IMG/VR virus record: IMGVR_UViG_3300032018_000004
Location: 1-64,000 of that record
Direction: 5' to 3' (one strand)
Length of the DNA: 64,000 nt
Origin: a virus
This document shows positions 58,088 through 64,000 of the stretch, in pieces. The notes beneath the pieces were generated by a model. That model searched no databases and was not told the DNA's origin. It saw only the letters and a program-made list of their open reading frames with translations. The translations under genes and the position numbers were made by a program. Each line of letters begins with the position of its first letter. Position 1 is the stretch's first letter.

Positions 58088-58294
58088 ATGAAGAGTTGGA
58101 TTGTTCGCAATGTTCCAGAGTTCCCGAAGCTAATGAAAATGAATAGCTGTGGATGTGTTGTCCTATTTATTAATAATTCTAAAGGGTTTGTAGTAAAATC
58201 TGATTTTGACGTGATTGATGATTACATGTATGAGGTTGGACATGAAAGTGACGAGTGGGAGATTTCTCAGTTTGTTTTTTTGACGGAATTATAA
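58088..58294 (+). CDS. Small protein, unknown
   Basis: 68 residues (MKSWIVRNVPEFPKLMKMN), alpha-beta, acidic end. GGGGAATGAG before the ATG. Not recognised. Confidence 0.55.
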   Translation: MKSWIVRNVPEFPKLMKMNSCGCVVLFINNSKGFVVKSDFDVIDDYMYEVGHESDEWEISQFVFLTEL

Positions 58295-58339
58295 AACTAC
58301 AGAATTGAGAAATAATAATTTTGTGAATAGGAGAGTGGG

Positions 58340-58449
58340 ATGGTAGAAACAGTTTTATCTCTTGCTTTGGAAATGGGGAAATGCCTTCTACATATATGAT
58401 GCTGAAATTTAAGAAATATCTTGAGAGTGTCGTGATTGAAAACATATAA
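58340..58449 (+). pseudogene. Frameshifted small gene at a G run
   Basis: ATG 58340 (AGGAGAG upstream) reads MVETVLSLALEMGK and stops soon. One extra base in the GGGG run would join it to the frame MPSTYMMLKFKKYLESVV ending at 58449, giving about 36 residues. Typical homopolymer-length break. Confidence 0.4.
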
Positions 58450-58460
58450 AGGTAAACACT

Positions 58461-58913
58461 ATGAATGAAATTCTTTTCCTACTAATTTTAGGCCATTTGT
58501 TTGGAGATTATTTGCTCCAGTCATATTGTCTTGCCGTCAATAAGAAGAAATATTCATTGATTGGTTGGAGTTCTGCAACTTATCATTGCCTTATTTATAC
58601 CACTACAATTTATGGATTTTTATTAATTGAGGGAATTAAATTAAATTTCATTCAATGCCTCTTAATTTTCCTGTCACATTTTATCATTGACAAGTTTCCA
58701 GTTATTGAATACTATATGAAAGTGATGGATATTAGAAGTTGGGATAGAGAGCTTCCTAAAACAGGCAATGGTGTAGATTTTGAAAATAAAGAACCAATTA
58801 CAATTATTCAATTAGTTACGACATCGTTTGGGTCGTTTGTTTATATTATGTGTGATAATACATTTCATTTATTCTTTATGTATTTAATTCTGAAATTCAG
58901 TATTGGAGTATAA
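58461..58913 (+). CDS. DUF3307-like membrane protein
   Basis: 150 residues. The head MNEILFLLILGHLFGDYLLQS and the following HCLIYTTTIYGFLL and FLSHFIIDKFP carry the His/Asp pattern of DUF3307 proteins found in phages and bacteria. Four membrane helices are likely. It ends one base before the adenylyltransferase fusion gene. Function unknown. Confidence 0.75.
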   Translation: MNEILFLLILGHLFGDYLLQSYCLAVNKKKYSLIGWSSATYHCLIYTTTIYGFLLIEGIKLNFIQCLLIFLSHFIIDKFPVIEYYMKVMDIRSWDRELPKTGNGVDFENKEPITIIQLVTTSFGSFVYIMCDNTFHLFFMYLILKFSIGV

Positions 58914-58914
58914 A

Positions 58915-59832
58915 ATGAAGGTAGTATATCCTGGCACATTTAACCCATTCACAATTGGACATAAATATGTTCTTGATCAGACGTGTCGTATGTTTGGTGG
59001 TGAAAATGTGACAATCTTATTGGCAGAGAATACAGAAAAAGATCAAGGATATTTTAAGTCCAGGAAAAGGCATATTGTCCCGGTACACAATAATGTCGAT
59101 TGTTATAAAGGTCTTACTACAGGTTATTGTTTTAAGAATGAAATAGAATTGATTGTTCGCGGGGTGAGAAATCAATCGGATTTCCAGAATGAATACAATA
59201 TGTCAAGTTGGAACAATGAACTATCAGATAATGATGTCAAGACTATTTTAATTCCATGCCCACCAAAATTGCAGAATATATCTAGCAGCGCCATTAGAAC
59301 CTTATATGATTGCGATGTAGACGTTAAAAAATATTTCTGCAATGATTATTCATATCATAGGTGGACAGTCAAGGAACCTAAATACAAAATTTATTTTGGC
59401 AAGATGGCAGTTGGCAAATCTAGCTTATTGAGTGGGGAAAAATATGTAGATTTTGACAAATTCATTTATAGCCAATTTTCTGTAGAGGAAGAGTCAAGAT
59501 ATAGGGAATTATTTTCTGATGCTATTAGAAAAAGAGATCATACTCAATATAATTTTGCAATTGATTCAATGTCTTTAAATATAGATAAAGTCAAATTATT
59601 CAAGGATGCTTTTAAAATTTCCAACACATTTGAAATATCGGCAATTGGGTCGTGGTTTGATGAAATTCCTATAGGAATCATAAGAGATGCAGAAATTATT
59701 AAGGTCGAATGTTCAGAAGAGGAACGGGTAAATAGGGCAATCAAAAGGGGCATAAGTATGGAAGATTTTGAAAATTTTAATTCTTTTTATAAAGACCCAC
59801 CATTTTGGGACAGGACAATAGTTAGTGAATAA
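58915..59832 (+). CDS. CoaD-like adenylyltransferase fused to a P-loop kinase-like domain
   Basis: 305 residues from ATG 58915 behind GGAG. Residues 1-145 follow phosphopantetheine adenylyltransferase: YPGTFNPFTIGH (nucleotidyltransferase site, H16), IVRGVRNQSDFQNEYNM and NISSSAIRTL. Residues 157-305 carry a P-loop, GKMAVGKSS (162-170), a VDFDKF acidic strand and a late Arg-rich segment RVNRAIKRGISMEDF, recalling dephospho-CoA kinase or nucleoside kinases. The first domain would make dephospho-CoA or a related AMP conjugate; the second could phosphorylate it. NadR-like NAD salvage is the alternative. Unusual in a phage. Confidence 0.75.
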   Translation: MKVVYPGTFNPFTIGHKYVLDQTCRMFGGENVTILLAENTEKDQGYFKSRKRHIVPVHNNVDCYKGLTTGYCFKNEIELIVRGVRNQSDFQNEYNMSSWNNELSDNDVKTILIPCPPKLQNISSSAIRTLYDCDVDVKKYFCNDYSYHRWTVKEPKYKIYFGKMAVGKSSLLSGEKYVDFDKFIYSQFSVEEESRYRELFSDAIRKRDHTQYNFAIDSMSLNIDKVKLFKDAFKISNTFEISAIGSWFDEIPIGIIRDAEIIKVECSEEERVNRAIKRGISMEDFENFNSFYKDPPFWDRTIVSE

Positions 59833-60736
59833 TTTTGATTTTCTAAAATACTTCTCTGATAAAGACCTAAGATATAAGACTTCTGGAAAAAATATCGGGG
59901 GAGACTGGGCGGCACTTTCGGACTGTTTTTTTTGTGGTAAAGAAAATTATCACCTAGCCGTGAATCAAAAAAAACAACAAATAAGTTGCTGGGTGTGCGG
60001 AAAACACACTACGACTGAACTAATAAAAGCAATCGAAAATTGTTCCTGGCAAAAAGCAAAACAAATCCTAGAACAATATTCCCTCACTCCAGACTCTATA
60101 CTGGATCAAGAGGAAGAGATTGAAATTGTAAGGCCAAATTCTTACAAACTTCCACAAGAATTTACAGAGCTATTTCCAAAAGAAGCTAAGGATTATCTGG
60201 TAAGGAGAAGATACGATTTTCTGACGCTGAGAAAAAAATACGGAATTCTATGGTCAGAAAATTTTGGAAGAGGCAAATTTAGAATTATCTTTCCTGTCTT
60301 TGAAAATAACAAAATTGTGAATTGGGTTGGAAGAGATATCACTGGCAATAAATCAATCATGCCATATATGTTTGAGAAGAACGAAGTGGCTTTAGTCCCA
60401 AGGAATGAGCTAATCTATAATCTTGATAACGTAAAAAATGAAAAGTGTGTGCTATTTGAAGGTTTGTTTAATGTATTAAGATTTGGGAATAATTCATTAG
60501 CTCTTTTGAGTCAGCAATTCACGAAACAACAGATCGTGAAATTGAAAAATAAAGGAATAAAGAAATTCTATATTTGTTTTGACAATGAAGAGAAGGCCCA
60601 GGAGAAAGCGAAATTGCTGGAAGGGTATCTCACCTGGGCAGATGAAATAAATTATATTGATTTACCAGAAAACGTGAATGATTTTGACGAGTTAGATGAC
60701 GAATCGGTAAATTATATTAAAAGGATGATATTTTGA
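59825..60736 (+). CDS. DNA primase, DnaG type with zinc and TOPRIM domains
   Basis: 303 residues, GTG start at 59825 overlapping the previous gene by eight bases. A zinc domain holds SDCFFCGKE and SCWVCGK (C34, C37, C55, C58). The catalytic part has CVLFEGLFNVLRFG (TOPRIM Glu) and FYICFDNEEKAQEKA (TOPRIM Asp/Glu in a D-x-E arrangement). It lacks a helicase domain; a DnaB-type helicase is encoded separately at 62573. It makes primers at the replication fork. Confidence 0.85.
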   Translation: MNNFDFLKYFSDKDLRYKTSGKNIGGDWAALSDCFFCGKENYHLAVNQKKQQISCWVCGKHTTTELIKAIENCSWQKAKQILEQYSLTPDSILDQEEEIEIVRPNSYKLPQEFTELFPKEAKDYLVRRRYDFLTLRKKYGILWSENFGRGKFRIIFPVFENNKIVNWVGRDITGNKSIMPYMFEKNEVALVPRNELIYNLDNVKNEKCVLFEGLFNVLRFGNNSLALLSQQFTKQQIVKLKNKGIKKFYICFDNEEKAQEKAKLLEGYLTWADEINYIDLPENVNDFDELDDESVNYIKRMIF

Positions 60737-61101
60737 AAACACCATATAGAGTAATGAAAGTTAATGAGTGGAAGAATCAACCCGCAATCACCCATAGAGT
60801 TGCCTGTATGTGCGGAAGCAAGGACTGCGATATGACGATTGATTTTGAGATTGACCATGGGTATTTAACACTTAATCTCTACAAACGAATGATTTTCAAT
60901 ACTTATGTTTGGGGAGAAAATAGATTTATCAGTTTTCTCAAAACATGGAAAAAGAAAATTGTAACTATTTTCAAGATTTTGTTCTATGGTTATCTTGAAA
61001 CTGAAGAGTGTTTGATTCTTCAAGGAGAAGATCATATTCAAGGGTTTATTGATGCTCTTGAGGAAGGAAGACAATTCATTGCTGAGAATAGGGAGAAATA
61101 G
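60733..61101 (+). CDS. Unknown small protein with cysteine cluster
   Basis: 122 residues, TTG start overlapping the primase stop with AAGGATG upstream. ITHRVACMCGSKDCDMTIDFE forms a C.C...C site; the rest is helical. Coupled to the primase gene, so it may assist replication. Unrecognised. Confidence 0.55.
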   Translation: MKTPYRVMKVNEWKNQPAITHRVACMCGSKDCDMTIDFEIDHGYLTLNLYKRMIFNTYVWGENRFISFLKTWKKKIVTIFKILFYGYLETEECLILQGEDHIQGFIDALEEGRQFIAENREK

Positions 61102-61103
61102 AA

Positions 61104-61325
61104 ATGGAATACAAAATCACGCCAATTGCTTATTCAGTTCATAATGCAAAAGAAAATCCTATTTATAGTGAAACAGCAATTCATGTTAAGATGGAAGATG
61201 AAGGGGCTGGGCCATTTATTGTGATAACTCAAGATGGGAGTGAAGAAAAAGAAATTCGTGTTGAGGTTGAGGAATTGGAGAAGATTCTTGAAGCTTCTAG
61301 GATGCTGTGTGGAGAGGGGAAATGA
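61104..61325 (+). CDS. Unknown small protein
   Basis: 73 residues (MEYKITPIAYSVHNAKENPI), beta-rich head and acidic helical end. GGGAGAAATAGAA before the ATG. Function unknown. Confidence 0.55.
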   Translation: MEYKITPIAYSVHNAKENPIYSETAIHVKMEDEGAGPFIVITQDGSEEKEIRVEVEELEKILEASRMLCGEGK

Positions 61326-61613
61326 TCATGGAGATGAAAAAACCAAAGCCCTGCCCGTTCTGTAATGCCATACCTCACACTTTTGAAGGTATGGGTGGAA
61401 CATGTGTACTGTTGGAATGAAGATGGTAGTTGCGGTCATCGTGGTATCATTATGACGTTGGGGGAATGGAACACCCGCACCCAACCAAAATATAAATGGA
61501 AAGACCAATATGAATGGATGAATGCCCACACCAAAATGTATAGAGGCGATAACGCGTCTGATTGTATGATGAATGCATTTAACGCTGGACGAGAATTAAA
61601 GGAGAATAAATGA
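61322..61613 (+). pseudogene. Lar-like restriction-alleviation gene with a frameshift
   Basis: Frame one (61322-61420) begins MIMEMKKPKPCPFCNAIPHT; frame two (to 61613) continues VWVEHVYCWNEDGSCGHRG and LGEWNTR. Together they form the Lar-type zinc motif KPCPFC ... C...C ... WNTR. One base too many in the TTTT near 61382 explains the break. If intact, Lar-like proteins reduce host type I restriction. Here it is either dead or a sequence error. Confidence 0.65.
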
Positions 61614-62233
61614 AAATTTTTGTAGGCAAATATTGTTCGTGGTGGGGAGCGTATCAGATTGCCGATCTCTTGCAGCATTTAGGAGTATCAGAAGATAGAT
61701 GCTATAAAATTGGGGAATGGCTTTCCAACACCAAACTCCAGACTTTTCTTGAATGGATTGATTCTAAAAAGAAGAGAGCAATAAATATTCATATTCACGA
61801 CTACGACATTTGGAGCGCAGATCATACCCTTTCCATTATCATATTGCCAATGCTCAAAATGATTCAAGAGGACAAGCATGGAGCACCATTTGTGGATGAT
61901 GAGGACGTTCCAGATGAATTGAAGTCAACCAATGCCCCACCTAAAAATAATGAATGGGATGTAGATTTGTTATGGTTCCAACGCTGGGACTGGGTGCTGG
62001 ACGAGATGATTTTTGCGATGTCCTCAATTTTAGATGATTCGTGGGAGGAAAAATTTCATTCTGGTAACATGGATTTAGTTTGGGAAAAGTGCGAGGGTTC
62101 TGATTTGTCTGAAATGAAGGATGGGCCAAATAATACCCATGTCTTTGATGCGGTAGGGTATAAAATTTATGCAGACAGAATTCAAAATGGGTGTAGGCTT
62201 TTGGGACGATATTTTCGCTCACTTTGGACCTGA
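61610..62233 (+). CDS. Conserved phage protein, unknown function
   Basis: 207 residues. WSADHTLSIIILPMLKMIQ, HGAPFVDDEDVP, WVLDEMIFAMSSI and RIQNGCRLLGRYFRSLW together match a widespread phage protein of unknown role. The many conserved Asp/Glu/Trp residues suggest a folded soluble domain with a metal site. It follows the Lar-like gene by a four-base overlap. Confidence 0.72.
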   Translation: MKIFVGKYCSWWGAYQIADLLQHLGVSEDRCYKIGEWLSNTKLQTFLEWIDSKKKRAINIHIHDYDIWSADHTLSIIILPMLKMIQEDKHGAPFVDDEDVPDELKSTNAPPKNNEWDVDLLWFQRWDWVLDEMIFAMSSILDDSWEEKFHSGNMDLVWEKCEGSDLSEMKDGPNNTHVFDAVGYKIYADRIQNGCRLLGRYFRSLWT

Positions 62234-62261
62234 TTTATTTCACTACTACACTTAAAATCGT

Positions 62262-62290
62262 TAAAGTTTTGATACATTTATGCCGATAAG
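62262..62290 (+). promoter_or_regulatory. Sigma-28-type promoter before the HTH gene
   Basis: TAAAGTTT (62262-62269), 12-base spacer, GCCGATAAG (62282-62290), in non-coding sequence. Initiation near 62297 would place GGAGGAAGG and the ATG at 62311 directly at the 5' end. Confidence 0.82.
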
Positions 62291-62310
62291 GTATATGAAG
62301 GAGGAAGGAT

Positions 62311-62517
62311 ATGACACCTATTACAAGGCTGTTATTTGAGTTTATTAAACAAAATAGAGATAGCAACAATCAACTCAAACTCAGCAATGAAGAGATTTCG
62401 GGTAAGCTTGAAGTGAACAAATCAAGTGTCTCCCGATGCGTGAAGCTGCTGAAATTAGAGGGGGTGATTTCAACGGCATACGATGATGACTTGAGGAGGA
62501 CTATCACGGTCCTCTAA
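62311..62517 (+). CDS. Winged-helix DNA-binding protein
   Basis: 68 residues. LSNEEISGKLEVNKSSVSRCVKLLKLEGVI is a helix-turn-helix with a following wing (STAYDDDLRRTITVL), as in Crp/MarR-type C-terminal domains. GGAGGAAGG before the ATG and a sigma-28-like promoter just upstream. As a stand-alone small regulator it could control replication or late genes. Confidence 0.75.
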   Translation: MTPITRLLFEFIKQNRDSNNQLKLSNEEISGKLEVNKSSVSRCVKLLKLEGVISTAYDDDLRRTITVL

Positions 62518-62572
62518 GAGATGAGGGGGTGGATGGGAAAGAAACTTAAAACAAGGAGAACTGTGATATCTT

Positions 62573-64000
62573 ATGACCGTTTCAATTAGGCCCAGATCAA
62601 TCGATCAAAATTCAGAAAAAAGCATTATCACTCAAATCATAACAGATACTGAATTCTGCTGCGCTATCCTCCCAATTGCCAAACAAGAATATTTTGAAAT
62701 TAAATATGCAAAAATTATTTTTGGATGGTGCAAAGATTATTATGATAAATATGAATCCGCTCCTGGGAAATATATCACTGATATTTTTAATACGAAGAAG
62801 AAAAAGCTCTCATCTGAGGATATAGAACTCTTAGAAGATTTCTTACAGGGTTTGTCAGGGAAGTATATTGAAGATGGGGAAAAAAGAAACAATAAATTTT
62901 ATATTGAAGAAGCTATAATTTATCTTAAAAAACAATCATATATGCGCTTGTCTGAAAATCTTGCTAGTTATGCGAAGCTTGGGGAAGTTGCAGAGTGTGA
63001 GAATCAATTAGTCAATCACAAAAAAGTAGAAGTATCTACTTCTATCGCCGTTAATTTGAATGATCCAGAAGTAGCAAAAAATATTTTAAAGAAGAGTGGG
63101 GAAAATAAACTATTTTCTCTTCCTGGCGCTATCGGCAAATTACTTGGAAATTTTGAATCTTCGAGGACATATGTTGTATTGGCTAAGAGCGGAATTGGCA
63201 AAAGCTGGTTCTTAACCGAATTGGCCCTTTGCGCTGCAATGAATAGAATTAAAGTAGTTATGGCAAATTGGGAAATGTCTCAAGAACAAGTAGCCAGTAG
63301 GTATTATAAGAGACTTACGGGGCTTGGGGATTCTGCTCAAAACTGGAACTACCCTTGCATTGATTGCCAAAAATCACAGATGGGCACTTGTAATATAAAA
63401 AGTAATAGAATCCCCCTTGTAAATTCTTCTGGAGAAATTCCATCATTTGAAGATTCAATATCTTCTGGATATGAGCCATGTAGTAAGTGTAGAAATGATC
63501 TAGATTTCAAGGCTGCTGTTTGGCATGAAAGTATTTACAGAGATGCTTTAAATACGGAGAAATTGACAAAAACACTTAGCGGGTTTGATTTAATGTTTGG
63601 GAAAGATATGGTTAGGTCAATCTGCTTCCCAAAGTTTTCTGCAACCATTTCTGATCTCGAAAGAGAAATTCTATCTCTCCAGTATAGGGAGGGATTTTTC
63701 CCGTCAGTGATTACCATCGACTACGATGCCCTGGTGCTCCCAGAAAGGTTTTACAGCGAACAAAGACACAACTCTGACGAAGTGTTTAAAAGCATTGGCA
63801 AACTATCTCACAAGTACGGTATTTGCATTTTTGTAGCCAGCCAAGTGAACCGTGAGGGTGCAAAAATGAAGTCGGCAAAAGTCACATCAATAGGGGATGA
63901 TTGGAGAAAAGTGCAACATGCAGATGGAATTTTTATTTTAAATCAGTCTGATGAGGAAAAACGTAATAAAATAATTAGGATAGGGCTTGGCAAAATGCGT
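62573..64000 (+). CDS. Replicative DNA helicase, DnaB-like, with zinc-knuckle insertion (3' end cut by window edge)
   Basis: An open frame from ATG 62573 to the right edge gives 476 codons without a stop. RecA-type core: Walker A VLAKSGIGKSWF (about residue 202-213), EMSQEQVASRYYKR after it, VITIDYDAL as Walker B, and CIFVASQVNREG. Between strands is a cysteine-rich insertion (NYPCIDCQKSQMGTC ... EPCSKCRND), not usual in DnaB. AAGGAG lies before the ATG. The protein unwinds DNA at the fork with the primase encoded upstream. Confidence 0.87.
   Translation, partial: MTVSIRPRSIDQNSEKSIITQIITDTEFCCAILPIAKQEYFEIKYAKIIFGWCKDYYDKYESAPGKYITDIFNTKKKKLSSEDIELLEDFLQGLSGKYIEDGEKRNNKFYIEEAIIYLKKQSYMRLSENLASYAKLGEVAECENQLVNHKKVEVSTSIAVNLNDPEVAKNILKKSGENKLFSLPGAIGKLLGNFESSRTYVVLAKSGIGKSWFLTELALCAAMNRIKVVMANWEMSQEQVASRYYKRLTGLGDSAQNWNYPCIDCQKSQMGTCNIKSNRIPLVNSSGEIPSFEDSISSGYEPCSKCRNDLDFKAAVWHESIYRDALNTEKLTKTLSGFDLMFGKDMVRSICFPKFSATISDLEREILSLQYREGFFPSVITIDYDALVLPERFYSEQRHNSDEVFKSIGKLSHKYGICIFVASQVNREGAKMKSAKVTSIGDDWRKVQHADGIFILNQSDEEKRNKIIRIGLGKMR

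Overview
The window is most of a tailed dsDNA phage genome (Caudoviricetes) with a long non-contractile, siphovirus-type tail. It is AT-rich. A lambda-like tail module (G/GT chaperone pair, tape measure, gpM/L/K/J-type tip proteins), an HK97-type head module (terminase, portal, protease, capsid) and a DnaG/DnaB-type replication set support this. The host cannot be named. A gpJ-type tail tip, a phage lipoprotein and recurring promoters of the flagellar sigma-28 (FliA) type suggest a motile, probably Gram-negative bacterium (inference).

Layout. Positions 1-35042 are almost entirely minus strand and read right to left as the late operon: small accessory genes, terS, terL, tRNA-Thr, portal, HNH gene, DUF1353, phosphoesterase, protease-scaffold, major capsid, decoration-like proteins, head-tail connectors, lipoprotein, tail terminator, a five-gene glycosyltransferase/methyltransferase/radical-SAM cassette, major tail protein, HNH gene, tail chaperones with a -1 frameshift site, tape measure, tail tip and a tail fibre cut by the left edge. 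Positions 35043-35717 are a divergent control region with opposing promoters and a probable structured RNA. From 35718 rightwards almost all genes are plus strand: HNH proteins, DNA methyltransferase, deaminase, secreted nuclease, a repeat-rich stretch that may be an origin (about 39840-40600), many small accessory genes, an SF2 helicase, a SleB-type lysin, a TnpB-like gene inserted on the minus strand, a CoaD-like adenylyltransferase/P-loop fusion, primase, an HTH protein and a DnaB-type helicase cut by the right edge.

Regulation. Eight copies of a TAAAGTTT / GCCGATAAG promoter pair (spacer 11-12) stand at or near heads of late gene blocks, in front of the TnpB-like gene and in front of the HTH gene. 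Plus-strand genes instead have TTGACA/TATAAT-type promoters, several with a TTTTG stretch just before the -10. The late mRNA carries a compact three-way-junction RNA, about 50 nt long, just after the stop codons of major tail protein, major capsid protein and portal. Its helices differ in sequence but keep pairing, so this looks like a conserved structured RNA.

The most unusual points are this late-gene RNA, the sigma-28-like promoter set, the TnpB-like protein that has lost its second zinc knuckle and third RuvC acidic residue, the adenylyltransferase-kinase fusion, the virion-module glycosylation/radical-SAM cassette, and a run of small early genes broken by single-base frameshifts. All calls rest on reading the sequence alone. 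No database search was run.
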